Shown here piece by piece: positions 17,126 through 24,702 of a DNA stretch of 36,191 nt. A program made the position numbers and the translations under genes. The stretch's first letter is position 1, and the number at the start of each line of letters is the position of its first letter. Source of the DNA: Methanomassiliicoccales archaeon. Its GTDB lineage: Archaea > Thermoplasmatota > Thermoplasmata > Methanomassiliicoccales > JAAEEP01. Below the pieces are notes generated by a model. It was not told where the DNA came from and ran no database searches. It saw only the letters and a program-made list of their open reading frames with translations. Location: positions 1-36,191 of the forward strand of contig JAAEEP010000020.1 in assembly GCA_013415695.1 (NCBI GenBank), in the 5' to 3' direction.

Positions 17126-17707
17126 TCAGTAATATCTCTTAGAGACGAGCCAGAAGTTTCTTTGAAGGTTGCCCTCCTTGAGTTGCAGCTCGTGAACGGA
17201 TTCGATGTAGTCGATTTCCTTCTGGCTGAAAAGTCTGGAATCGTACTGACATACGGCGGTGAAGCCTTTTGGCAGCCCAGCAATTGACAATGCCGCTTCA
17301 TACCTAAGAACTTCTGAGAATAGCCCAGGATTATTGGCGGACCAGGACAGATCCCCTACGACCACTAGGCCCTTGTAGCCTTCGTCTTGAATTTCATTGA
17401 GAATATTTTTCCATTCAGCTATCCTCACTTCCAAATTGAAAGCGCCATTCTCAAGATAGAAGGGAGTCGCACTCATAAGTCTTAATCTTCCCTGTGCGAT
17501 CCCTTCCTTTATTCTCCTAACGATTGATGAATCACCGTGGTTCAGGAAGTCCAGCCCAAGATCATCGACGATATAGATCAATATCTCATCCCTATCGATC
17601 CATTCAAGAATATCGCAGACCGTCCTCAACCGTTCCTTGTCGCAGGAATAAACTTGAATCGCGTGGTCCCCTCTCCTGTAAGCTTCAGTCCAAATCCCAT
17701 CGTTCAA
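17126..17707 (-). CDS. MEDS-domain (DcmR-like) sensory protein
   Basis: 193 residues from a TTG start. The protein resembles the MEDS domain (methanogen/methylotroph, DcmR sensory). It opens with GDHAIQVYSCDKERLRTVCD, has ILIYIVDDLG after the first strand, then YLENGAFNLEVRIAEW, the core GYKGLVVVGDLSWSANN, and a final TAVCQYDSRLFS with the conserved 'C-x-Y-D-x-x-x-F' pattern. These domains are thought to bind small hydrocarbon-related ligands and feed histidine kinases or regulators. Here no output domain is fused, so it may be a stand-alone sensor or partner protein. A TATA-like CTTTATACT lies at about 17770-17779 on the minus strand. Confidence 0.78.
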   Translation of the reverse strand: MNDGIWTEAYRRGDHAIQVYSCDKERLRTVCDILEWIDRDEILIYIVDDLGLDFLNHGDSSIVRRIKEGIAQGRLRLMSATPFYLENGAFNLEVRIAEWKNILNEIQDEGYKGLVVVGDLSWSANNPGLFSEVLRYEAALSIAGLPKGFTAVCQYDSRLFSQKEIDYIESVHELQLKEGNLQRNFWLVSKRYY

Positions 17708-17763
17708 GCTACCACTTGTTCCCTTGCGTTTGACCTTCTAAGATTTCTCAATTCGATTACATA

Positions 17764-18046
17764 GCTGATTAGTATAAAGCTTTGCCACGATTTATCGGAC
17801 ATTGTGTAACTCTCACGGACTCCAGAAGGAAGTGGATTATTGGACGAACGTCCAAGAGTCATCGGAATTCGAGGGTCCGAATTGGATGTTTCATCAATGA
17901 TTGTGATATGTAAGCCCTTTCATACGAAATATGAAGGCAAATAAGATACATTCATTAAGGAACAGGAATTTCGACCGATGCGGTATTGTATCTGACGATA
18001 CCCTGCTTGTAAGGTTTGAGGCTCATCGCGAAATGAGGTGCATCAC
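17764..18046. other. Intergenic region between MEDS and exonuclease III genes
   Basis: About 280 bp without a gene. It holds the minus-strand TATA-like element of the MEDS gene (about 17770-17779) and a short perfect inverted repeat, TTCATA-CGAAA-TATGAA, at 17919-17935, which could be an operator. It also holds the leader of the exonuclease gene. I see no tRNA or other structured RNA here. Confidence 0.35.
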
Positions 18047-18808
18047 TTGCGTTTTGTATCTTGGAATGTGAACGGTATCAGGGCAATTCAGAAAAAAGGA
18101 TTCTCGGAATGGATGGTGGAGAATGATTCTGAAGTGATCTGCATACAGGAGACAAAGGCCCACAAGGAACAGTTGAAGGATGATCTCCTCAGAATTGGTG
18201 GTTACCACTCTTATTTCTCCACTCCAGAAAGGAAAGGATACAGCGGGGTGGCCATATACACTAAGGAGGAGCCCCTTTCAGTCGAAGAGGGTAGCGGCTC
18301 AGTAAGTTTCGACATCGAGGGAAGAGTACTGATAGCTGAATACCCAGAGTTCTTCCTGATGAACGTCTACTTCCCCAATGGTAAGGCTTCAAAGGAGAGG
18401 CTCAGATACAAGATGGATTTCTATGAGCATTTCCTGAGGTTTGTCAATGAAAAAAGAAAGGAGAAGGGCGTAATCGTTTGCGGGGATGTCAACACCGCCC
18501 ACAAGGAGATCGATATCGCAAGACCAAAGGAGAACTCCAAGGTATCTGGTTTTCTTCCTGAGGAACGAGAGTGGATCGACAGGTTTTTAGCCACTGGCTT
18601 CTTGGATACCTTCCGGGAATTTGACAAGTCTCCGAATCGCTATTCATGGTGGGATCTCAAGACCAGGGCCAGGGAGAGGAACGTAGGATGGAGGATAGAT
18701 TACTTCTTCATCAGCGAAGAGTTGAGACCCAATCTTAAGGGGGCTGCCATCCACGAAGAGATCCAGGGATCGGATCACTGCCCTATCTCACTCGAAATGG
18801 ACTTTTAA
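18047..18808 (+). CDS. xth: Exonuclease III family AP endonuclease
   Basis: 253 residues. It cuts DNA at abasic sites and removes 3' blocking groups in base excision repair. Family motifs are all present: FVSWNVNGIRA at the N-terminus, the metal-binding Glu in CIQETK, YSGVAIYT, NVYFPNG, GDVNTAHKEIDIA, NVGWRIDYFF, and the catalytic GSDHCPI. The start is TTG 18047. The GAGGTG at 18035-18040 is placed 6 bases before it, whereas the GTG at 18038 overlaps that RBS and cannot use it. It is a single-gene unit; the downstream neighbour converges. Confidence 0.95.
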   Translation: MRFVSWNVNGIRAIQKKGFSEWMVENDSEVICIQETKAHKEQLKDDLLRIGGYHSYFSTPERKGYSGVAIYTKEEPLSVEEGSGSVSFDIEGRVLIAEYPEFFLMNVYFPNGKASKERLRYKMDFYEHFLRFVNEKRKEKGVIVCGDVNTAHKEIDIARPKENSKVSGFLPEEREWIDRFLATGFLDTFREFDKSPNRYSWWDLKTRARERNVGWRIDYFFISEELRPNLKGAAIHEEIQGSDHCPISLEMDF

Positions 18809-18859
18809 GAAAAAAGGAAAGAAGGTCGTTTGATTCCCTCTGGAAAATCAGTATTTGGG

Positions 18860-19447
18860 TCAGATACTGGCTGCTGACTTCCTCTGTTGGAGACCCAACA
18901 TGATGTTGATTACTCCAAGGATAATGGCATATGTGGCGATTATCCACAGGATGGCCAGCACTCCAGCGCCCGGAAATAATATGATCAGTATTCCAAAAAT
19001 CAGGGAAAGAAGCCCCGAAGCTGCTAGAAGACCCTTGCTCATATTATTGAAGACTCCGATGGCCTCTTGGGGTGTCCATACGGCGGCAATTATCTCGAAC
19101 ATCCCGAAGATCATCGCCCAAGCACCAACTAGGTATGCCATTGCCAAGAGGGTAATGTCCGGCCATGCAAGCGCGATGATGCCTATGATTATTCCAAGGA
19201 TGCCTTGAGCTACAAAAAGCCAACGAGCCTGTTTCATGTCTTTTCCAATAATGCCACTGAATAGTGAGAAGAACCCCAGAAGCAATGCGAAAGAACCGAA
19301 AAGTATGGTAACGGTGAGCAGCGTGATCCCGGGTAGCACAAAGGCCAATATCCCGAAGATGAGGGCGACGAGTCCGACAGCGACCTTCTCCCACCACTTC
19401 CGTTTCTTCCACTGTTCTTCGATCTGTTTCATGTCCGTTTCGTCCAT
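18860..19447 (-). CDS. DUF308/HdeD-like membrane protein (copy 1)
   Basis: 195 residues from ATG 19447; AAGGTG precedes it by 6 bases, and the alternative GTG at 19456 overlaps that RBS. After a charged N-terminus (EEQWKKRKWWEKV) come six hydrophobic segments in three pairs (VALIFGILAFVLPGITLLTV, FVAQGILGIIIGIIALAWPD, SLIFGILIILFPGAGVLAIL). The internal repetition of 'G-I-x-x-x-x-x-P-x' is typical of HdeD/DUF308. HdeD in E. coli is linked to acid resistance; the function in archaea is unknown. A close paralogue with the same WNKRKWWEKV start lies at 24895-25476. Confidence 0.85.
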   Translation of the reverse strand: MDETDMKQIEEQWKKRKWWEKVAVGLVALIFGILAFVLPGITLLTVTILFGSFALLLGFFSLFSGIIGKDMKQARWLFVAQGILGIIIGIIALAWPDITLLAMAYLVGAWAMIFGMFEIIAAVWTPQEAIGVFNNMSKGLLAASGLLSLIFGILIILFPGAGVLAILWIIATYAIILGVINIMLGLQQRKSAASI

Positions 19448-19701
19448 AGGTTGCACCTTTGGATCTGTTGTATGGTCTCACTCGAAATCAAACTAATGTT
19501 CAACGAGTGCACAGTTGCTTTTTTCAACGGAATCATAAGGATATGAACATATGAACATTTCTATTGCATCACTTCTATCAAAATCGAGAATTTAGAAAAC
19601 AAATTTTACTGAAACCCGATAGAAAGGAAGTTTTTCTGATTATCACACTTTGTTAATAATGAGAAAAGGTAGAAGAATGAATTTAACCAAATTCTAATCA
19701 T
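19448..19701. other. A/T-rich divergent intergenic region
   Basis: About 250 bp without a gene, strongly A/T-rich compared with the flanks. GAATTTAACC at about 19678-19687 is a TATA-like element about 20 bases before the ATG at 19702, pointing to a leaderless transcript. The minus-strand promoter of the DUF308 gene must also lie here, but several A/T-rich stretches compete and I cannot choose one. Confidence 0.3.
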
Positions 19702-20409
19702 ATGGAGTTAATCGAGCTCCTCGACCGCTGTCTATATGAGGACGAGCTTAGGGAGATACTGGTGACCATTGGTGAAACGCCAGATGGGATGAAAACCGAT
19801 CTCCTGAATAAGCTGACACACTCAGATTATGATACGGCCGAGGTACTGAGACTCATCGATGAGGATATGTTGACAATCGTCTGCCTGGAGTCGGGCGTAC
19901 CGACTGTCCCCAGCAAGGATGAGATGGTGGAGCTCATCTTGGAAGATATCCTCGGGGAGAAGCACGATTACTTCGAGATCTCAACCAAGAATATGGAGGC
20001 TGGCCTGCAACCCAACGCTACGGACTCTTTTGATGAAGAACTCCCTGACATAGACTTCGATGATGTCGTCAACAAGATCGGAGGATGGATTCCAGTCAAC
20101 ACCTACCTTCCCAAAGCTGTTATCACGAACGACCTTGGTGATTTTCTGAGGCGTGAGGGGTTCGAAGTTCGAGTCAAAACGGAATTCGATATTCGCTTGG
20201 GAGGGAATGTGGCGGTTGAGATGTCAAGAGGGAGGAACTCGAAGGACATAGATGAACTCCTTGAAAGGATTATACAGGATCTCGAACGTGTCGAATCGGT
20301 GGTCGGGGTCATGTATGGGGTCGAGAGCGAGGAAATCGTCGATCAGATGGAGGAAGCCCTAGAAGGAGCCTTCGAAGATCCTGATAGAGTGGCGATAGTC
20401 CTCATCTGA
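19702..20409 (+). CDS. Acidic protein of unknown function with possible SAP-like and nuclease-fold regions
   Basis: 235 residues, rich in Asp and Glu; not recognised as a named family. The first 40 residues (LLDRCLYEDELREILVTIG, followed by MKTDLLNKL) resemble a SAP/HeH-type helical DNA-binding motif. Residues from about 145 read VITNDLGDFLRREGFEVRVK, FDIRLGGNVAVEM, then a long helix KDIDELLERIIQDLERV. The strand-D-strand-E arrangement (D in FDIRLGG, E in VAVEM) is reminiscent of the PD-(D/E)xK nuclease fold or its inactive relatives. Both resemblances are weak and are inference. The gene stands alone, with a leaderless-type promoter, and converges on msrB. Confidence 0.7.
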   Translation: MELIELLDRCLYEDELREILVTIGETPDGMKTDLLNKLTHSDYDTAEVLRLIDEDMLTIVCLESGVPTVPSKDEMVELILEDILGEKHDYFEISTKNMEAGLQPNATDSFDEELPDIDFDDVVNKIGGWIPVNTYLPKAVITNDLGDFLRREGFEVRVKTEFDIRLGGNVAVEMSRGRNSKDIDELLERIIQDLERVESVVGVMYGVESEEIVDQMEEALEGAFEDPDRVAIVLI

Positions 20410-20449
20410 TCCTTCAATAGAGTCGTATTCTCATTATTCAGTGCCAGCG

Positions 20450-20848
20450 TTATTTATCCTCTTCGAATTTCAACGATGTTGAATTCATGCAGAACCTTCT
20501 TCCTGTAGGTTTTGGCCCATCGTCGAATACGTGACCGAGATGGCCACCGCACCGCGAGCAGTGTACCTCTGTTCTCTCCATTCCCAGAGCGATATCGGTC
20601 TCGTATTCCACTTTTTCCTCCGAGACCGGCTTGGAGAAGCTGGGCCAACCTGTTCCCGAGTCGTACTTGTCCTCCGAAGAGAATAAGAGATTTCCGCAGC
20701 CCGCGCACTGGTACTTTCCCTTTTTCTTGTTGTTCCAATACTCATTAGCGAACGCGAATTCGGTTCCCTTCTCCCTGAGGACATGGTATTGCTTCCTCGT
20801 TAGTATCTTCCGCCACTCCTCCTCCGTCTTCTCTACCTCGTGGATCAT
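20450..20848 (-). CDS. msrB: Peptide-methionine (R)-S-oxide reductase MsrB
   Basis: 132 residues. It reduces methionine-R-sulfoxide in oxidised proteins using thioredoxin-type reductants. The structural zinc site is CAGCG and CSRCG, the substrate loop is YDSGTGWPSF, and the active-site Cys is in RRFCMNSTSL near the C-terminus. Also present are the typical HLGHVFDDGPKPTG and the N-terminal TRKQYHVLREKGTE. It lacks an obvious resolving Cys pair beyond the zinc ligands. It is divergent from the CutA gene across an 88-bp gap, pointing to oxidative or metal-stress context. Confidence 0.95.
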   Translation of the reverse strand: MIHEVEKTEEEWRKILTRKQYHVLREKGTEFAFANEYWNNKKKGKYQCAGCGNLLFSSEDKYDSGTGWPSFSKPVSEEKVEYETDIALGMERTEVHCSRCGGHLGHVFDDGPKPTGRRFCMNSTSLKFEEDK

Positions 20849-20887
20849 GATAACGCCTCACTCAGGTCTAGAGAACTCCAACCACAT

Positions 20888-20899
20888 GCCTATTAAACC
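20888..20899. promoter_or_regulatory. Possible shared TATA element between msrB and cutA
   Basis: In the 88-bp divergent gap the only strong A/T element is CTATTAAACC. On the plus strand it would place the cutA start near 20920, ahead of the RBS GAGG. On the minus strand (GGTTTAATAG) it would place the msrB start near 20870, ahead of the GTGAGGCG RBS. One element may serve both genes. Confidence 0.4.
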
Positions 20900-20936
20900 T
20901 CCGAGGCACCACCGTAAGGTTGTCAAAGAGGCCGGC

Positions 20937-21284
20937 ATGGAATTCTTAGCGGTGGAGAGCCTATATGAGGGCATGTACTCGACCGTTCTGGTGACGGCTC
21001 CAGATCTTGACGCTTCCAGAAAGATCTCGAGACGGGTCATTGAGGAAAGGCTAGCGGCGTGCGCCAATATATTCCCCATCCACTCGATATACAGATGGAA
21101 GGGCGAAGCCGTGGAGGAGGAAGAGCACGCCATACTGCTGAAGATCAGGTCGGAGGACTTCGAGGCTCTGAGAAACGCTGTCCTCGAGATCCACCCCTAC
21201 GAGGTTCCCTGCGTGGTGAGGTACGAGATATCGGAAGGGCACCAGCCGTACCTGGACTGGATAGGGGAATCGACCCAAAGATGA
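20937..21284 (+). CDS. cutA: CutA1 family divalent-cation tolerance protein
   Basis: 115 residues from ATG 20937, with GAGG 5 bases upstream. ATG 20973 (MYSTVLVTAPDLDASRKI) gives the classical 103-residue CutA length and is a real alternative. The open frame extends upstream to 20631 but that part is antisense to msrB. Signature features are VTAPDLDASRKISRRVIEERLAACANI, YRWKGEAVEEEEHAILLKI and HPYEVPCVV. CutA forms very stable trimers; the proposed role in metal tolerance is old and its molecular function remains unsettled. It is followed by the AbrB-like gene after 21 bp. Confidence 0.9.
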   Translation: MEFLAVESLYEGMYSTVLVTAPDLDASRKISRRVIEERLAACANIFPIHSIYRWKGEAVEEEEHAILLKIRSEDFEALRNAVLEIHPYEVPCVVRYEISEGHQPYLDWIGESTQR

Positions 21285-21305
21285 TCCTTCAGGGGGTTTG
21301 ATCGG

Positions 21306-21773
21306 ATGACCAGGATCGCCAGGGGTGGAAAGCACATTTTCGGTTGGTCCAGAGTGCGAGAGGACGGGACGTTCGCCGTGCCTCAAGAGGCGATCGAGGA
21401 GTATGGGCTCTCTCCTAGAGAAAGGCTGATCGTGGTAGGGGGGAGCAGGTCATCCGGAGGATTCTCGATCATCGGCTCGGATCGCTTGGAGAGGTCCCCT
21501 CTGCGAGAAGGCTTGGAGAAGATCCATGGGATCCTGAGTGGATCGATTGATGAGGGGAGTGCGGTGGCAGAGGGAGACCGATGCTACAGCAGGACCTCAT
21601 TGCGAGAAAACGGGACTGCGTTCCTGCGAATCGAGACCCTTCTGAGCTTCGATATACACCCTGGTGACCTGTTGCTGGTGATCAGAGGAAGCGGCCTTGG
21701 TCCGAGCTTCGCGTGCAGGGGACCGATCGTGGAATCGGCAAGAGGGCATCCGGAAATAAGGATATTCGGGTAG
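21306..21773 (+). CDS. Conserved hypothetical protein, possible double AbrB-like barrel
   Basis: 155 residues; no named family recognised. The first half, FGWSRVREDGTFAVPQEAIEEYGL, then SPRERLIVVGGSRSSGGF, has the pattern of a SpoVT/AbrB swapped-hairpin strand set ('V-x-x-D-G-x-x-x-V-P-x-x-A-x-x-x-x-G-L-x-x-G/R-D/E'). The second half repeats it more loosely (SRTSLRENGTAFLRIETLLS, then HPGDLLLVIRGSGLG). It may bind DNA or a small ligand as an intramolecular dimer; this is inference. GGGGG lies about 8 bases before the ATG. It sits directly behind cutA and 43 bp before the iron-sulfur flavoprotein gene. Confidence 0.72.
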   Translation: MTRIARGGKHIFGWSRVREDGTFAVPQEAIEEYGLSPRERLIVVGGSRSSGGFSIIGSDRLERSPLREGLEKIHGILSGSIDEGSAVAEGDRCYSRTSLRENGTAFLRIETLLSFDIHPGDLLLVIRGSGLGPSFACRGPIVESARGHPEIRIFG

Positions 21774-21816
21774 AGATTTATCATTCCGGAATACCATCAT
21801 CGAGCGAGGTGGCTCT

Positions 21817-22383
21817 TTGAAGGTGCTTGGGATATTGGGCAGCCCGAGAACATCCGGGAACACGCATGCGCTCATGACGAGCGTGATGAAGGGCTGTGAT
21901 TCGCTGGGGGCAGAGACCGAGATCGTCGAGCTGGGGGACCTGGAGATCAAGGAATGCGATGGATGCCATGCCTGTTGGAAGGGGCGCGAATGCCCGAAGG
22001 GCGACGACATGCTGGACCTCTACGAGACGATGAAGAAGAGCGACGCCTTCGTCTTCGGAACTCCGGTCTATTGGTACGCACCCTCGGGACTGATGAAGAT
22101 GCTGATCGACAGGATGGTCTACTTCAACTGCCCAGAGAATCGGATCAGCATTCGAGGAAAGGTTGCCACGTATGTCATTCCATTCGAGGAGCTCGATCCT
22201 GCCACGGCTGAGCCTGTGGAGGATTTCTTCAGACGATGCTTCCAATATCTAGAGCTCCGCTTGATAGAGGGCGTGGTCGTCCCGGGTGTCAACGCCAAGG
22301 GGGAGGTGTCCAGAAAGAGCGATGCCATGGAATCGGCGTACCAACTTGGGAGGAGTATCACCTCTTGCGGCCTTAGAGAATGA
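21817..22383 (+). CDS. Iron-sulfur flavoprotein / NAD(P)H-dependent FMN reductase family
   Basis: 188 residues, TTG start supported by GAGGTGG at 21805-21811. The flavodoxin-like fold begins MKVLGILGSPRTSGNTHAL, with the FMN phosphate loop SPRTSGNT. The compact cysteine motif CDGCHACWKGREC (C-x2-C-x2-C-x5-C) is the [4Fe-4S] site of archaeal iron-sulfur flavoproteins. FGTPVYWYAPSGLMKMLIDR is the second flavin-contact region. Such proteins pass electrons from ferredoxin or reduce O2/H2O2 in anaerobes. Neighbouring msrB and cutA fit a redox/metal stress theme. Confidence 0.88.
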   Translation: MKVLGILGSPRTSGNTHALMTSVMKGCDSLGAETEIVELGDLEIKECDGCHACWKGRECPKGDDMLDLYETMKKSDAFVFGTPVYWYAPSGLMKMLIDRMVYFNCPENRISIRGKVATYVIPFEELDPATAEPVEDFFRRCFQYLELRLIEGVVVPGVNAKGEVSRKSDAMESAYQLGRSITSCGLRE

Positions 22384-22415
22384 GGGCTCGCTCAAGATTC
22401 TTGCTCTCGGCATGA

Positions 22416-22745
22416 TTAATCCGGAAGATCACCAAGGAACTCGCCCATCCTCCTACGGTACTCCATAAAAGCATGACGTCCCTCATTGGTGAGGCGGAGC
22501 ATGGTGTGGGGTTTTCTCCCTACGAACTCCTTCACGACCTCGATGTACCCCGCATCCTCGAGCTTCTTCATGTGCGACGATAGGTTGCCGAAAGTGAGCC
22601 CCATCCTATTCATGAGGAATAGGAAATCGGCGCTCTCGAGGACGAAGAGGTTGGCCATGATCATGAGGCGAACGGGCTCGTGTATGGTCTTGTCGATATC
22701 CGTGACGCCAACCCTTACATCGATCGGCTCTGTCTCACCAGGCAT
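22416..22745 (-). CDS. Winged-helix transcriptional regulator (HTH_34/ArsR-like)
   Basis: 109 residues from ATG 22745; an ATG at 22754 is possible, but the GGAG in the upstream gene is better spaced for 22745. It is a compact one-domain winged helix: IHEPVRLMIMANLFVLESAD, then MGLTFGNLSSHMKKLEDAGY, VEFVGRKPHTMLRLTNEG-like wing, and a C-terminal helix. It matches the pattern of small archaeal/bacterial regulators paired with membrane proteins. It overlaps the end of the upstream membrane protein gene by about 11 bases, so the two are translationally coupled. It probably controls this two-gene operon. Confidence 0.88.
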   Translation of the reverse strand: MPGETEPIDVRVGVTDIDKTIHEPVRLMIMANLFVLESADFLFLMNRMGLTFGNLSSHMKKLEDAGYIEVVKEFVGRKPHTMLRLTNEGRHAFMEYRRRMGEFLGDLPD

Positions 22746-23331
22746 CGCCAGCATTCTCCTTGCTCGATGGATATCTTCTGATGAAGAACACGACCAGCAT
22801 TACCACTCCAACGATCAGGATGATTGCCCCGGACGCTATGGACAGGATCGAAGCCAACTCGTCCTCGATCGTCCCCGTCAGGTAGATTATGGATGCAATG
22901 ACAAGACCGTAGAAGAAGATCCTTGTCGTTCCCATGTAGTAGGCGATCATTCCGAAGATCAACGCCACGATGATGGAGAATCCAATGTCCACTATGTTCG
23001 TCGACGGCAGAAGGTCCATGGCATATAGTATCCAGAGAGCGACTGTGGACAGTACCGCAGCAAGGACCATCACCAAGAGTGAAAGGTGTCTCCTCTGGCG
23101 CTTTGCTCCAAAGCGGGCCATTCCCAGGCGGGGGATTGTCACGTACCTGCGCCCGACGATGAGAATCCCGACGCCTACGAAGATGAGGACGGTGAACAGC
23201 ACATTGTCCGTGTATATCCTAAGACCGAAACCCAGGAGCAGGAATCCTATGAAGATGTCCCAGAACCCGTCCTGCATGTAGGAGCTGAAGGCCTTCCTTT
23301 CGATCCTCTCTAGATCGAGGTTCTCATTCAT
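22735..23331 (-). CDS. Multi-pass membrane protein, partner of the winged-helix regulator
   Basis: 198 residues. A 20-residue charged N-terminus (LDLERIERKAFSSYMQDGF) is followed by about six hydrophobic segments in three pairs. Between the first and second pair there is a basic loop (RRYVTIPRLGMARFGAKRQRR). No named family recognised, but the pairing of a similar membrane protein with a small HTH regulator is common. The RBS GGAGGT lies about 8 bases before the ATG, and a TATA-like TAATAAATATC sits upstream on the minus strand. It might sense membrane state and signal through the regulator, or the regulator may simply set its level. Confidence 0.8.
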   Translation of the reverse strand: MNENLDLERIERKAFSSYMQDGFWDIFIGFLLLGFGLRIYTDNVLFTVLIFVGVGILIVGRRYVTIPRLGMARFGAKRQRRHLSLLVMVLAAVLSTVALWILYAMDLLPSTNIVDIGFSIIVALIFGMIAYYMGTTRIFFYGLVIASIIYLTGTIEDELASILSIASGAIILIVGVVMLVVFFIRRYPSSKENAGDAW

Positions 23332-23362
23332 CTTTCTACCTCCAGTCTATAATCAACTCTGT

Positions 23363-23389
23363 GATATTTATTACTTTGCAATACAAAGT
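23363..23389 (-). promoter_or_regulatory. Promoter with inverted repeat upstream of the membrane protein/HTH operon
   Basis: On the minus strand TAATAAATATC (about 23363-23373) is a TATA box. Immediately upstream is ACTTTG-TATTG-CAAAGT, a perfect 6-bp inverted repeat with a 5-base spacer at 23373-23389. It covers the BRE position, so a dimeric regulator bound there would block TFB. The obvious candidate is the winged-helix protein encoded in the same operon. Confidence 0.5.
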
Positions 23390-23538
23390 TCTTCACACAT
23401 TCAATGTCGCTTGAAGGAAACGAATTGCCCCCGCTTCCTCATTGAGTATCACTTCCAGAGGATTTGACAGACATGAATTTCCAGAGCTGAGAGGAACGAA
23501 GATGGCAAATGATCCCTGGTCAGGAGTAGGTTTTAATC

Positions 23539-24702
23539 TCATAGATCTCGCAGATACTCCTTGGTCACTTGGGCGAGTCGGTTGAGACCTTCCTCAATCC
23601 TTTCCAGACTGGACGTCGAGAAGTTGAGCCTCGCGCCCTGATCGTTTCCACCAGCGATGTAGAACGGCGACCCAGGCATGATGGCCACATTGTTCTTCAG
23701 TGCCTTTTGGAACAGCTCCATCGTGGAGCCCTCAGGAAGAGTCATCCACACGAACAACCCTCCCGATGGATGTGTGTGACTCACACCCTCAGGCATCAGC
23801 TCGTCTAAAAGGCGGACCATGAGATCCCTCTTGGCCTTGTAGTTCCTGTTGATCATCTCGATGTGGGCGTCAAGATCGTTATCCTGCAGCCACTGGAAGA
23901 TTATCCTCTGAGACAGGAAATTCGAGTGAAGGTCCGTGGCCTCCTTGGCGATCGTGACCTTCTCCATTACCTCGGGAGGACCGACCATCCAACCGCAGCG
24001 CATCCCCGGTGAGAATATCTTGCTGAAGGAACCTGTTAGGACGACCTGCTCCGGCAATAATGAAGCAAGAGGGGGCAATGGATCAGAGTCGAAACACAGC
24101 TCACCATAGGCGTCGTCCTCGAGGACCAGTGTGCTTCCGCCCCCGATAATATCGACAACGGCCTTCCTGCCCTCCAAGGAGTATGTAGAGCCCATGGGAT
24201 TCTGTGAGTTGGGTACGGAGTAGAAAAGTCTTGGTTTGTGTTCCCTTATAATCCGTTCCAGCATCTCCGGGTTGGGACCGTCTTCCTTCAGGTCTACCGG
24301 TCGGAAGCTGGGTTCGAAGACCGAGAAGCTCTGGACCGCGCCGAGATATCCTGGCTGTTCGATGGCCATCGACGATCCAGGGTCCAGCATGACCTTCCCA
24401 ACCAGGTCGAAGCACTGCTGGGATCCGTTCACAATGATCATCTTCTCGGGGTCGACATCGAGTCCGTGCTTCCTGCGATACCTATCGGCTATGAATTCTC
24501 GTAGTGGAGGGTAGCCCTCAGTGATGCTGTACTGCAGGGAAGACCTGCCCTCCTCGGTGGAGAGGAGATCCTGAGCCGCTGCGGCCACGCTCTCCATTGG
24601 AAGGAGCGCGTTGTCGGGAAGGCCGGATGCGAAGGAGATTATCTCCGGGTCCTGGCAGATGCTGATCAGCTCCATGATGTATGACTTGGGCGTCACGGAC
24701 AT
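23539..24702 (-). CDS. PLP-dependent aminotransferase, class I/II (MocR/2-aminoadipate-like)
   Basis: 387 residues from ATG 24702. Fold-type I aminotransferase of the multi-substrate aromatic/2-aminoadipate group, lacking an HTH. Landmarks are ISFASGLPDNALLP, LQYSITEGYPPLREFIADRY, SVPNSQNPMGSTYS, LEDDAYGEL, and the PLP lysine in LTGSFSKIFSPGMRCGW. The ending GARLNFSTSSLERIEEGLNRL carries the carboxylate-binding Arg. The family normally has an N-terminal 'F-x-F-(S/A)-x-R' before this point. The same frame encodes FEFARR directly upstream of the ATG but has no standard start before an in-frame TGA at 24736-24738. An ACG codon at 24724-24726, with GAGGGG 5 bases upstream, could be the real start. 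Substrate unknown. Confidence 0.88.
   Translation of the reverse strand: MSVTPKSYIMELISICQDPEIISFASGLPDNALLPMESVAAAAQDLLSTEEGRSSLQYSITEGYPPLREFIADRYRRKHGLDVDPEKMIIVNGSQQCFDLVGKVMLDPGSSMAIEQPGYLGAVQSFSVFEPSFRPVDLKEDGPNPEMLERIIREHKPRLFYSVPNSQNPMGSTYSLEGRKAVVDIIGGGSTLVLEDDAYGELCFDSDPLPPLASLLPEQVVLTGSFSKIFSPGMRCGWMVGPPEVMEKVTIAKEATDLHSNFLSQRIIFQWLQDNDLDAHIEMINRNYKAKRDLMVRLLDELMPEGVSHTHPSGGLFVWMTLPEGSTMELFQKALKNNVAIMPGSPFYIAGGNDQGARLNFSTSSLERIEEGLNRLAQVTKEYLRDL

Noticed and set aside
17919-17935. Perfect short inverted repeat TTCATA-CGAAA-TATGAA treated as a definite operator
   Set aside because: It is A/T-rich and far from the adjacent starts, and a 6-bp arm can arise by chance; kept only as a note in the intergenic entry.
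20631-20936. N-terminal extension of CutA by about 100 residues
   Set aside because: That segment is antisense to msrB, which is certain, and the CutA family begins at the later ATG with an RBS.
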